DNA from: Gammaproteobacteria bacterium
GTDB taxonomy: Bacteria > Pseudomonadota > Gammaproteobacteria > UBA4575
NCBI GenBank assembly: GCA_027297825.1
Contig: JAPUHH010000203.1
Coordinates: 1 to 11,336 of the forward strand
Length of the DNA: 11,336 nucleotides
Reading direction: 5' to 3'
Below the pieces are notes generated by a model. The model ran no database searches and had not been told where the DNA came from. It saw only the letters and a program-made list of their open reading frames with translations. The position numbers were made by a program, and so were the translations under genes. Shown in pieces: positions 1 to 7,405 of the stretch (within the stretch, counting starts at the first letter, position 1; every line of letters begins with the position of its first letter).

Positions 1-933
1 CAATGTCACACGTAAAGCATCTCCCATTGACTCATCGATAACCGTACCAACTACCACGGTGGCATCATCCGATGCTAAGCTCTTGATGTGATTACCCACT
101 TCTTCGAACTCACCGATAGAAAGGCAAGAACTCGCGGTCACATTTACAAGTATGCCTTTAGCGCCCGAAATATTTATATCTTCAAGCAAGGGACTGGAAA
201 TTGCCGATTCTGCAGATTCGCGCGCCCGCTCAGTCCCTACCGATACACCTGACCCCATCATCGCCATACCCATTTCTGACATCACGGTGCGCACATCAGC
301 AAAGTCTACATTTATTAGACCTGGACACGTAATTAACTCTGCAATACCTTGCACCGCACCATGTAACACATCATTCGCAGATTTAAATGCATCTAATAAA
401 TTAGTGTCTTTACCTAGAACAGTTAACAGCTTTTCATTTGGAATCGTAATTAATGAATCTACATATTTCCCAAGCTCTTCTATGCCGGTATTTGCAATTT
501 GCATCCGCTTAGTACCTTCAAACGGAAAAGGCTTAGTAACCACGGCTACCGTGAGCATACCCAACTCTTTAGCCACTTCAGCCACTACTGGCGCAGCACC
601 GGTGCCGGTGCCACCCCCCATGCCAGCAGTAATAAACAACATATCGGCACCCGCAATCACGTCGTGAATCCGATCGCGATCTTGAAGCGCCGCCTCGCGT
701 CCAACTACAGGATTTGAACCTGCGCCCAGACCTTTAGTGATATCACCACCTAATTGCAAAACGGTTTTAGCATTGGTGTTTTTAAGTGCTTGCGAGTCTG
801 TATTTGCGCACACAAAATCAACACCCTCAATGGCAGAATTGACCATATGTTGCACAGCATTTCCGCCGCCGCCGCCTACACCAATGACTTTAATTACAGC
901 ACTTTGGCTATATGCGTCCATTAATTCAAACAT
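1..933 (-). CDS. ftsZ: Cell division protein FtsZ (partial, N-terminal 311 codons)
   Basis: FtsZ is the tubulin-like GTPase that polymerises at midcell into the Z ring and recruits the divisome. The reading frame is open from an ATG at 933 to the window edge. The protein starts MFELMDAYSQ and has the N-terminal glycine run VGVGGGGGNA (about 18-26), the tubulin signature GGGTGTG (about 105-111) and the T7 synergy loop NVDFADVRT, whose two aspartates (about 210 and 213) complete the GTPase site of the next subunit. It follows E. coli FtsZ with one extra residue near the N-terminus. The variable linker and the conserved C-terminal peptide that binds FtsA and ZipA lie beyond the window. The start is supported by a strong Shine-Dalgarno sequence 7 bases upstream. 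It follows ftsA after 46 bases, the longest gap in the cluster. Identification is certain. Confidence 0.98.
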   Translation of the reverse strand, partial: MFELMDAYSQSAVIKVIGVGGGGGNAVQHMVNSAIEGVDFVCANTDSQALKNTNAKTVLQLGGDITKGLGAGSNPVVGREAALQDRDRIHDVIAGADMLFITAGMGGGTGTGAAPVVAEVAKELGMLTVAVVTKPFPFEGTKRMQIANTGIEELGKYVDSLITIPNEKLLTVLGKDTNLLDAFKSANDVLHGAVQGIAELITCPGLINVDFADVRTVMSEMGMAMMGSGVSVGTERARESAESAISSPLLEDINISGAKGILVNVTASSCLSIGEFEEVGNHIKSLASDDATVVVGTVIDESMGDALRVTL

Positions 934-940
934 AACCTTT

Positions 941-947
941 CTCCTCT
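941..947 (-). promoter_or_regulatory. Strong Shine-Dalgarno sequence of ftsZ
   Basis: The minus strand reads AGAGGAG, then 7 bases, then the ftsZ ATG; a second purine run (AAAGG) lies in that spacer. This is the best ribosome binding site in the cluster. It fits the high FtsZ synthesis known in other bacteria and fixes the ftsZ start. Confidence 0.85.
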
Positions 948-955
948 AGTTTACA

Positions 956-985
956 TTTTGAAAATAAATTCATGAGTTTTCAAAA
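956..985 (-). repeat. 9-base inverted repeat across the ftsA end and ftsA-ftsZ spacer
   Basis: The minus strand carries TTTTGAAAA (977-985, containing the ftsA stop codon) and TTTTCAAAA (956-964), perfectly complementary and separated by 12 bases. The repeat lies 8 bases upstream of the ftsZ Shine-Dalgarno sequence. The arms are almost all A/T with one G-C pair, and each is close to self-complementary, so a hairpin would be weak and chance is a fair explanation. There is no U-tract to make it a terminator. Confidence 0.35.
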
Positions 986-2215
986 ACTTCCCTGAAACCA
1001 ATTCCTCATTCTTTGAAATACGCTGCCCATACCCAAATCATTAAACAAAGATCCTTCATTCAATTGTCGACCTTGCTGGCCAAATAAAAGCAATCCAACT
1101 CCAGTTGCATGAATAGGATTGCGCACTACATCCACTAACCCTGTCACAAACTGTGGCATCCCTAAACGTACTGGCATGTGAAACACCTCTTCCGCTAAGT
1201 CCACCACCCCTTCCATTTTTGAACTGCCCCCAGTCAGCACCACTCCAGCTGCTACTAGATCCTCAAAACCACTGCGGCGTAATTCTGCATGTACCAATGA
1301 CAGTAGCTCTTCATAACGTGGTTCAACCACTTCCGCTAATGTTTGACGCGATAAACGTCGTGGCTCTCGACCTCCTACGCCGGGAACTTCAATTGTGTCA
1401 TCAGGATTTGCAAGTTGTCGTAAAGCGCATGCATATTTAATTTTAATTTCTTCGGCGTATTGAGTGGGCGTGCGCATCGCTACAGCAATATCATTGGTTA
1501 CTTGATCCCCCGCAATAGGAATAACTGCCGTATGTTTAATTGCACCATCCGTAAACACCGCAACATCAGTAGTGCCGCCACCAATGTCAACCAAACAAAT
1601 TCCCAACTCTTTCTCATCCTCAGTAAGTACCGAAGAACTAGAAGCAAGTTGCTCTAAAATAATATCGTCAACTTCTAATCCACAACGACGCACACATTTA
1701 ATAATATTTTGTGCGGCGCTGACGGCTCCCGTTACCAAATGAACTTTTGCCTCAAGGCGCACTCCTGACATGCCTACAGGCTCTCTAATACCTTCTTGTT
1801 GATCGATCACAAACTCTTGCGGCATTACATGCAACACTCTTTGATCAGCGGGAATTGCAACGGCTCTCGCGGCATCGATAACACGCTCCACGTCACTTGC
1901 AGAAACTTCACGATCTTTTATAGCAACAATGCCGTGTGAATTCATGCTGCGAATATGACTACCCGCGATGCCTGTGTAGACCGAATGAATTTGGCAACCC
2001 GCCATTAACTCGGCCTCTTCAATACAACGCTGGATAGATTGCACAGTCGACTCAATATTCACGACAACGCCTTTTTTCAAACCTCTTGAGGGATGCGAGC
2101 CTATACCAACAATTTCCATCTGATTGTTGTCGTTCACCTCACCAACAATGGCGGTGACCTTAGAAGTGCCAATATCCAAACCGACCATCATCCCCTTTTC
2201 CATTTTCCGACTCAT
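980..2215 (-). CDS. ftsA: Cell division protein FtsA
   Basis: FtsA is the actin-fold ATP-binding protein that tethers FtsZ filaments to the inner membrane and passes the signal to FtsQLB, FtsN and FtsW/FtsI. It has 411 residues (E. coli 420). Visible parts are the phosphate-1 motif GLDIGTSKV (12-20), the FtsA-specific 1C subdomain (about 85-165), the phosphate-2 motif LVDIGGGTTDVAVF (208-221), the adenosine motif VVLTGGSSKMEG (325-336) and a C-terminal amphipathic helix with the pattern VFQRMRNWF (399-407), equivalent to the E. coli membrane-targeting sequence. The ATG overlaps the ftsQ stop as ATGA, and a weak GGAA lies 8 bases upstream, so translation is probably coupled to ftsQ. In-frame ATGs at codons 5, 9 and 10 are alternatives but lack the overlap. 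No key motif is missing. Confidence 0.97.
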   Translation of the reverse strand: MSRKMEKGMMVGLDIGTSKVTAIVGEVNDNNQMEIVGIGSHPSRGLKKGVVVNIESTVQSIQRCIEEAELMAGCQIHSVYTGIAGSHIRSMNSHGIVAIKDREVSASDVERVIDAARAVAIPADQRVLHVMPQEFVIDQQEGIREPVGMSGVRLEAKVHLVTGAVSAAQNIIKCVRRCGLEVDDIILEQLASSSSVLTEDEKELGICLVDIGGGTTDVAVFTDGAIKHTAVIPIAGDQVTNDIAVAMRTPTQYAEEIKIKYACALRQLANPDDTIEVPGVGGREPRRLSRQTLAEVVEPRYEELLSLVHAELRRSGFEDLVAAGVVLTGGSSKMEGVVDLAEEVFHMPVRLGMPQFVTGLVDVVRNPIHATGVGLLLFGQQGRQLNEGSLFNDLGMGSVFQRMRNWFQGSF

Positions 2216-3009
2216 AAATTACGTTCCAGTTCTAAGTTATTGGCTAAATGTGGATTTTTCCATTCAACTGCTAAACCATTGGTATAGCGCAAATCTATTT
2301 TCTTCACTTCTGCTAAATACGGAGATAAATATTGCTCATAGGCTGTAATAAATCGCGTTATTTTTTCACTTACGTCACCATCCCCGATCGTGAGAACAAG
2401 TCCATTTGAAAAAACTAGGTGCTTGGATTGTCGTCTGTCCTCAAACAAACCACGAAGTTGCAAATTTAATGGCTTTAATTGCTGCATACTATTTTCAAAC
2501 ACTCTGGCTAAGTCTTTCGCTCGCAGCTGTTCCCCAAAAAGCAGAGGTAAAGAAGCATACGCATCGGTAGATTCTGGGAAAAACACTTCGCCATATGCAT
2601 TCATCAACCCAACATCCCCCCATCTTGCAATGGGATTTTGTTCGTAAATTGTTACGGTTAATGTGTTTGGCCAAAATCTTTCTACATTAGCGCGATACAC
2701 CCAGGGTAATTCCGCTAATTCCTGCTCCAGTTGATCCATCGGCACACGAAAAAAACCGCCTGCTATTCGCTTGCGAATAATCTTTTTAAAATCTATGCGG
2801 TTGGTTGCCGTCAACTTTCCATTTACTTTTACAAATTGAATTTGTGGCCACACGGATACCGCAGTTTGGTTATTGCGCACATAGTAGGAAAAATAAACCA
2901 CGCTACTCAGCAACACCACAATCACCATGATGTCCCAAGTATCACGTAACGAAAAAGTTATTTTCGCTGCTTTTGGCTTGTTTCTTGTATTACGCATTTT
3001 TTGTTTCAT
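2212..3009 (-). CDS. ftsQ: Cell division protein FtsQ
   Basis: FtsQ is a bitopic inner-membrane protein that, with FtsB and FtsL, links early and late divisome proteins. From the ATG at 3009 it has 265 residues: a basic cytoplasmic tail, one membrane segment (about 25-44, with the stretch IMVIVVLLSSVVYF), a periplasmic POTRA domain (about 57-126, containing ELPWVYRANVERFWPNTLTV), and a beta domain with the typical FtsQ motif KKIDLRYTNGLAVEWK near the C-terminus. The length is usual for the family (E. coli 276). The ATG lies one base after the ddl stop (TAACATG), the same junction as murG-murC. A GTG at 3021 in the same frame would add four residues and overlap ddl by 11 bases; neither start has a Shine-Dalgarno sequence. 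I prefer the ATG. The gene ends in an ATGA overlap with ftsA. Confidence 0.93.
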   Translation of the reverse strand: MKQKMRNTRNKPKAAKITFSLRDTWDIMVIVVLLSSVVYFSYYVRNNQTAVSVWPQIQFVKVNGKLTATNRIDFKKIIRKRIAGGFFRVPMDQLEQELAELPWVYRANVERFWPNTLTVTIYEQNPIARWGDVGLMNAYGEVFFPESTDAYASLPLLFGEQLRAKDLARVFENSMQQLKPLNLQLRGLFEDRRQSKHLVFSNGLVLTIGDGDVSEKITRFITAYEQYLSPYLAEVKKIDLRYTNGLAVEWKNPHLANNLELERNL

Positions 3010-3010
3010 G

Positions 3011-3940
3011 TTAAGCGACACGTTGCGATAGTGAAGTTTCTAAAATTTTCACAACTAACTCATTAAAACTAATATCTATAGATTTTGCCGCCATAGGCAC
3101 CAAGCTATGATCCGTCATACCCGGCACAGTATTAATTTCTAAAAACCAGGGCTGATTACGTTCATCCAGCATTACATCAACCCTCCCCCAGCCTATGGCC
3201 TCGGTTGCTTTAAATGACTGCAAAGCCAAAGCCTGAATCTCCGCTTCCAACGCTTCAGGCAACCCGCAAGGACAATGGTATATGGTATCGTCAGATTGAT
3301 ACTTGGCATCAAAATCATAGAATGATCGAGGCGTCTCTAAACGAATGACTGGCAAAGCACTATTATCTAAAATAGCAACGGTATACTCCTTTCCATCGAT
3401 CCATTGTTCTGCAATTACTGTCTCTTCAAATTCACGCGCATACGCCCATGCTGCTGTAATTCCTTCTTTTGAATCCGCTTTAGTCATCCCAATGCTTGAG
3501 CCCTGCGAAACTGGCTTAAAAATTATTGGCAGACCAAGCTCCTCCACCAATGCATCTTGATCAATGGTGTTTTTCAACACACAAAATTTTGGAGTTGGAA
3601 TCCGACATCCTTGCCAAATTTGTTTGGTCATCAATTTGTTCATACAAATACTGGAGGCCATCACACCACTACCACTGTAAGGTAAGCCCATTACTTCTAA
3701 ACCACCTTGTATGCTGCCGTCTTCACCCAGCGACCCATGCAATGCAATGAAGGCACGCGTATATTTCCCTGCGCGTAATTTCTCAAATACATCGACCGAA
3801 ACATCGATGGCTTCCGCTTGAATTCCCGCCGCAGTTAATGCGTTTAGCACTGCAGCACCACTCTTTAAAGAAATTTCACGTTCTGCGGACCGCCCACCCA
3901 TCAAAACAGCCACTTTGCCAAATTGAGACTCATGCATCAT
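3011..3940 (-). CDS. ddl: D-alanine--D-alanine ligase (DdlB type)
   Basis: This cytoplasmic ATP-grasp enzyme joins two D-alanines into the dipeptide that MurF adds to the stem peptide. It has 309 residues (E. coli DdlB 306). Motifs in order: MGGRSAEREISLKSG (14-28, with the D-Ala-binding Glu at 20), LHGSLGEDG (67-75), FKPVSQGSSIGM (141-152, ATP-binding Lys and the substrate serine loop), YDFDAKYQSDD (208-218), GWGRVDVML (250-258) and LEINTVPGMTDHSLVPMAA (267-285, metal-binding Glu and Asn). The start ATG overlaps the murB stop as ATGA and has an AGGTGA ribosome binding site 6 bases upstream; a second ATG follows directly. The place just before ftsQ matches E. coli ddlB, which supports the DdlB assignment. 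The ligated product could in principle be D-Ala-D-Lac, but nothing in the sequence suggests that. Confidence 0.97.
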   Translation of the reverse strand: MMHESQFGKVAVLMGGRSAEREISLKSGAAVLNALTAAGIQAEAIDVSVDVFEKLRAGKYTRAFIALHGSLGEDGSIQGGLEVMGLPYSGSGVMASSICMNKLMTKQIWQGCRIPTPKFCVLKNTIDQDALVEELGLPIIFKPVSQGSSIGMTKADSKEGITAAWAYAREFEETVIAEQWIDGKEYTVAILDNSALPVIRLETPRSFYDFDAKYQSDDTIYHCPCGLPEALEAEIQALALQSFKATEAIGWGRVDVMLDERNQPWFLEINTVPGMTDHSLVPMAAKSIDISFNELVVKILETSLSQRVA

Positions 3941-4839
3941 GCAACGTCACCTATAATCTTCACTTCTCGTTGAAGCGAGATGCCACATTCGTTTTCTACG
4001 GTTGCACGCACTTTCAAGATAAGTCCTTCTATATCGCTTGCAGTTGCATCGCCAGCATTAATTATGAAGTTGGCATGCTTCGTTGAAACTTGTGCACCGC
4101 CAACGGTTAAACCTTTTAACTTACACGCATCTATCAATCTCGCAGCATGATCATTTTCAGGATTCCGAAACACTGAACCACAACTTTGATGGCCCACTGG
4201 CTGCGACACATTACGCTTATGTAATAATTTCCGAATTATATTTCGCGCTTGTTCGCCATCACCGGCTGAAAACTTAAATACCGCCGCCACAAACCACTCA
4301 TCATCCTCAAGCCCTTCAACCGAACGATAGCCGACACATAAATCTTTTCGATCTCGTGTTCGCAGCTCACCAAAACGATCAATAGTTTCTACATGCATAA
4401 CAAAATCCCAGGTCTCACTTCCATAGGCTCCGGAATTCATTGCCAATGCACCACCCACCGTGCCGGGGATGCCCGCTAGAAATTCTGCGCCCACCAAATC
4501 CTTTGCGGCACTAGACCGTGCCAACTTTACACATGATGCACCCACTTCAGCACGCATCGTCGTGGGCTCTAACAACTCAAGTTGATCTAAACAGCCTTGC
4601 AATAGAATCACTACTCCTCGTATTCCTCCGTCTCGTACCAACACATTGGTGCCCCGACCTAGCCATGTAATGGGCGTGTCCTTTTCTAATGTTGCAAGAA
4701 AATCTTTTAAATCCAACAAATCTGCCGGTCGATATAAAACATCCGCACTACCGCCTACTTTCCAACTAGTAAAACGCGCTAGCGAAACGTTTTTTTCTAG
4801 TGCTCCGCGATGCATCTCAATTTTTTGCGCTGTCTTCAT
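3937..4839 (-). CDS. murB: UDP-N-acetylmuramate dehydrogenase (UDP-N-acetylenolpyruvoylglucosamine reductase), short form
   Basis: MurB is the FAD enzyme that reduces UDP-GlcNAc-enolpyruvate to UDP-MurNAc with NADPH in the cytoplasm. It has 300 residues, against 342 in E. coli, and lacks the extra C-terminal insert of the long type; it resembles type II enzymes. Visible motifs are the FAD-binding LGRGTNVLVRDGG (60-72), FLAGIPGTVGGALAMNSGAYG (spread over 120-140), GYRS (170-173, catalytic-site Arg172), SCGSVFRNP (219-227, proton-donor Ser222) and the closing LQREVKIIG (289-297, Glu292). It begins 3 bases after the murC stop with no Shine-Dalgarno sequence and ends in an ATGA overlap with ddl. 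E. coli keeps murB elsewhere on the chromosome, so its place here is informative about lineage. Confidence 0.96.
   Translation of the reverse strand: MKTAQKIEMHRGALEKNVSLARFTSWKVGGSADVLYRPADLLDLKDFLATLEKDTPITWLGRGTNVLVRDGGIRGVVILLQGCLDQLELLEPTTMRAEVGASCVKLARSSAAKDLVGAEFLAGIPGTVGGALAMNSGAYGSETWDFVMHVETIDRFGELRTRDRKDLCVGYRSVEGLEDDEWFVAAVFKFSAGDGEQARNIIRKLLHKRNVSQPVGHQSCGSVFRNPENDHAARLIDACKLKGLTVGGAQVSTKHANFIINAGDATASDIEGLILKVRATVENECGISLQREVKIIGDVA
3947..3952 (-). promoter_or_regulatory. Shine-Dalgarno sequence of ddl
   Basis: The minus strand reads AGGTGA inside the end of murB, 6 bases before the ddl ATG. It supports this start and suggests that ddl can recruit ribosomes as well as receive them from murB. 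Confidence 0.6.
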
Positions 4840-4842
4840 ATA

Positions 4843-6261
4843 TTAATGAATCGCAAATGATTCATTTAATGTTTGTGCAATACTGCCAATACTACCTGCG
4901 CCTAACGTTAATAGAATGTCATTATCTTGCACAACACGCTTCAACGTAGTCTGAATTTCTGACAAATCTTTAACCAAAATCGGATCAAGTTTGCCACGCA
5001 CACGCAATGCACGGCTCAATGCTGGGCTGTCTGCACCTACAATCGGCTCCTCATTTGCCGCATAAACTTCACACAGTATTAATGTATCAGCCTCATTTAA
5101 AACTCGCACAAAGTCGTCAAACAAATCTCGAGTGCGCGAATAGCGATGCGGCTGGAACAGCACAACTAACCTGCGCTCTGGCCAAGCCTCGCGCGCAGCC
5201 GTCATAGTGGCGGCAACTTCTGTATGGTGATGGCCATAGTCGTCCACCAATTGAATACGTTTGTTGTTGATACAAATATTGGGATAGATCTGAAAACGTC
5301 GTGCAATGCCTTGAAACTCTTCAAATGCAGATTGTATTTTTTCTTCTTGAATATCCAGCTGTAGCGCAATAATGGCTGCTGCAACTGCATTAAGTACATT
5401 GTGTACGCCTGGTAAATTGAGCACAAACATAATCGCAGACGATTTGCCCGGACAAAGTAATGAGAATTTTGTTTGCGTGCCAGACATTACAACATTAGAA
5501 ATCCTATAGTCCGCATCTTCTGCAAAACCATAGGTTAAATATGGACGCGAAATTTTTGGCAATAAACTAGTAATTATTTCATCTTCTATACATAAAACCG
5601 TCATGCCATAAAATGGCAGATTATGTATAAACTGCAAAAAAGCATCTTGCAAATTATTAAAGTCGCCACCGTATGCTGCAAGATGGTCGGAATCAATATT
5701 AGTGACAACAGACATAATGGGCTGCAAATGCAAGAACGACGCATCACTTTCATCCGCTTCCGCTACCAAATATTTCCCAGCACCAAGCTTTGAATGACTT
5801 GCAAAACTGTTCACACGACCACCAACTATAAAAGTAGGATCTAAATTTGCAGCAGCTAATACAGAAGCCACTAAACTCGTCGTAGTTGTTTTGCCATGCG
5901 TGCCCGCAATTGCAATGCCATAACGAAAACGCATCAATTCAGCCAACATCTCAGCACGTGGCACAACAGGAATGCGTTGCTCACGCGCAGCTATTATTTC
6001 AGGGTTGTCGGCCTTAACCGCGCTAGACATCACCACCACATCCGCACCCTCGACATTGCTTGCATCATGCTGTGTATAAATAGTTGCACCTAACTCACTT
6101 AAGCGCTGCGTAATAGCATTTTTTTGCAAGTCCGAGCCGTATACCTTGTACCCAAGGTTTACCATCACTTCGGCAATCCCACCCATACCAGAACCACCAA
6201 TGCCAACGAAATGCACTTGCTTAATTCTACGCGTTGCAAAATGTCCAATATTAAATGCCAT
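4843..6261 (-). CDS. murC: UDP-N-acetylmuramate--L-alanine ligase
   Basis: MurC adds the first stem-peptide residue, L-alanine, to UDP-MurNAc using ATP in the cytoplasm. From the ATG at 6261 it has 472 residues (E. coli 491). The N-terminal UDP-binding domain carries VHFVGIGGSGMGGIAEV (16-32), the central ATPase domain AGTHGKTTTT (119-128), AEADESDASF (167-176) and TNIDSDHL (187-194), then the invariant GVHNVLN (285-291), GIARRFQ (318-324) and a C-terminal domain with VDDYGHHHTEV (339-349) and LFQPHRYSRTRDL (368-380). In the normally fixed GHHPTE motif the proline is a histidine (His346). The start is one base after the murG stop (TAACATG) and matches the E. coli N-terminus in alignment; an upstream extension of 52 codons inside murG shows no homology and is rejected. 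No clear Shine-Dalgarno sequence. Confidence 0.97.
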   Translation of the reverse strand: MAFNIGHFATRRIKQVHFVGIGGSGMGGIAEVMVNLGYKVYGSDLQKNAITQRLSELGATIYTQHDASNVEGADVVVMSSAVKADNPEIIAAREQRIPVVPRAEMLAELMRFRYGIAIAGTHGKTTTTSLVASVLAAANLDPTFIVGGRVNSFASHSKLGAGKYLVAEADESDASFLHLQPIMSVVTNIDSDHLAAYGGDFNNLQDAFLQFIHNLPFYGMTVLCIEDEIITSLLPKISRPYLTYGFAEDADYRISNVVMSGTQTKFSLLCPGKSSAIMFVLNLPGVHNVLNAVAAAIIALQLDIQEEKIQSAFEEFQGIARRFQIYPNICINNKRIQLVDDYGHHHTEVAATMTAAREAWPERRLVVLFQPHRYSRTRDLFDDFVRVLNEADTLILCEVYAANEEPIVGADSPALSRALRVRGKLDPILVKDLSEIQTTLKRVVQDNDILLTLGAGSIGSIAQTLNESFAIH

Positions 6262-6262
6262 G

Positions 6263-7381
6263 TTAGAAATCTTTTGCGAGACCAACATCGCCATTGGTTT
6301 TTTCCAAACAGGTTTGCAGACATATTTTTGCAACATCTTCTGCCGCTTGGGGTTTTGCAAAACCACGAACTGCCTCTGCAATACTTCTGAGTTTAGAACG
6401 ATGAGCTGAAATTTCACCTAGCTGTTTGGCCAGCACTGCGGCATTGAGCTCGTGTTCTTGAATCAAGAATGCTGCGCCAGCATTTGTGAGTACAGATGCA
6501 TTGGCAGTCTGGTGGTCGTCCACCGCATAGGGGTACGGCACGAAAATTGCGCCTACACCTACCACAGCAAGCTCGGCTACGGTAATGGCTCCTGCTCGGC
6601 ATATAACTAAATCCGCCCAAGTATAAGCTTCGTACATCGCTTCAATAAATGCATCGACACGAGCTTCTACACCAAACTTTTTATAATTATCTTGTGTGAA
6701 TTGAAGCTTATGCTCTCCAGTTTGATGCCAAACTTCTGGACGTTCATCTACAGAAATCTGCGCTAATGCGGCAGGCACAATTTGATTGAATGCTTGAGCC
6801 CCCAAACTCCCACCAATCACCAAAACACGTATCGGCTTGTCTATGGAGTCGGAAGTAAAATCTCGTCGAATTTGCGAAATTTCTGTACGTACTGGATTAC
6901 CCACCACCTCAACATTTTTACGCACAAAAGTGCTTGGAAACCCAGTTAGTATGCGTTTCGCGAAGGGTGCAAGGATGCGGTTCGTTAATCCAGCAATTGC
7001 ATTTTGCTCATGAATAATTAAGGGCCGTCTCAATAAAACGGCCATCAAACCAACAGGACCCGCTACAAATCCACCCATTCCTAAAACTGCACAAGGTCGA
7101 TATTTAAGCAGTAACCATGCAGCTTGCAGTCCAGCTATGGTTAATTTAATTGGCGCAGTTAAATAAGTGGCCATACCTTTACCACGCAAACCACTGACTA
7201 AAATACATTCTAATCGATAGCCCGCTTGCGTAACAATTTTTGACTCAATGCCTTTTCTTGTACCCACCCAAACAATAGGCACGCCTTGCTTCTCAATTTC
7301 CTTCGCCACCGCCAACGCAGGAAATACATGGCCGCCAGTGCCACCAGCAAGAATCATTACAGGAGAACGTGTGTGTTTCAT
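6263..7381 (-). CDS. murG: UDP-GlcNAc:MurNAc-pentapeptide-pyrophosphoryl-undecaprenol GlcNAc transferase
   Basis: MurG is a peripheral inner-membrane GT-B glycosyltransferase (family GT28) that converts lipid I to lipid II on the cytoplasmic face. It has 372 residues, about 17 more than E. coli, mostly a C-terminal tail after the last helix. Motifs: the first glycine loop ILAGGTGGHVFPALA (10-24, with His18), the second loop LGMGGFVAGPVG (100-111), IHEQNAIAG (123-131), GNPVR (161-165), the third loop IGGSLGAQAFN (189-199) and the UDP-GlcNAc-binding ICRAGAITVAE (260-270), followed by VPYPYAVDDHQTANA (281-295). The last motif usually reads PYPHAVDDHQT, so a Tyr replaces His, a mild change. The gene follows ftsW after 24 bases with no visible Shine-Dalgarno sequence and is followed by murC after one base. 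Confidence 0.97.
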   Translation of the reverse strand: MKHTRSPVMILAGGTGGHVFPALAVAKEIEKQGVPIVWVGTRKGIESKIVTQAGYRLECILVSGLRGKGMATYLTAPIKLTIAGLQAAWLLLKYRPCAVLGMGGFVAGPVGLMAVLLRRPLIIHEQNAIAGLTNRILAPFAKRILTGFPSTFVRKNVEVVGNPVRTEISQIRRDFTSDSIDKPIRVLVIGGSLGAQAFNQIVPAALAQISVDERPEVWHQTGEHKLQFTQDNYKKFGVEARVDAFIEAMYEAYTWADLVICRAGAITVAELAVVGVGAIFVPYPYAVDDHQTANASVLTNAGAAFLIQEHELNAAVLAKQLGEISAHRSKLRSIAEAVRGFAKPQAAEDVAKICLQTCLEKTNGDVGLAKDF

Positions 7382-7405
7382 AAATTAGTTAAGCTTTACA
7401 ATTCA

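Noticed and set aside
152..667. A 171-codon open frame on the plus strand
   Set aside because: It lies entirely antisense to ftsZ, in a region where the ftsZ reading is highly conserved. Its translation is low-complexity Ser/Pro/Ile-rich with no recognisable family. It is a shadow.
1040..1070. A possible internal ftsZ promoter near the end of ftsA (TCGACA and TTTAAT on the minus strand)
   Set aside because: The spacer is 19 bases, the -35 match is imperfect and the sequence codes for FtsA. E. coli does have ftsZ promoters inside ftsA, but nothing here is strong enough to call.
6262..6417. A 52-codon upstream extension of murC inside murG
   Set aside because: The extra residues have no similarity to MurC and merely read murG out of frame. 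The ATG at 6261 aligns with the known MurC N-terminus and sits right after the murG stop.
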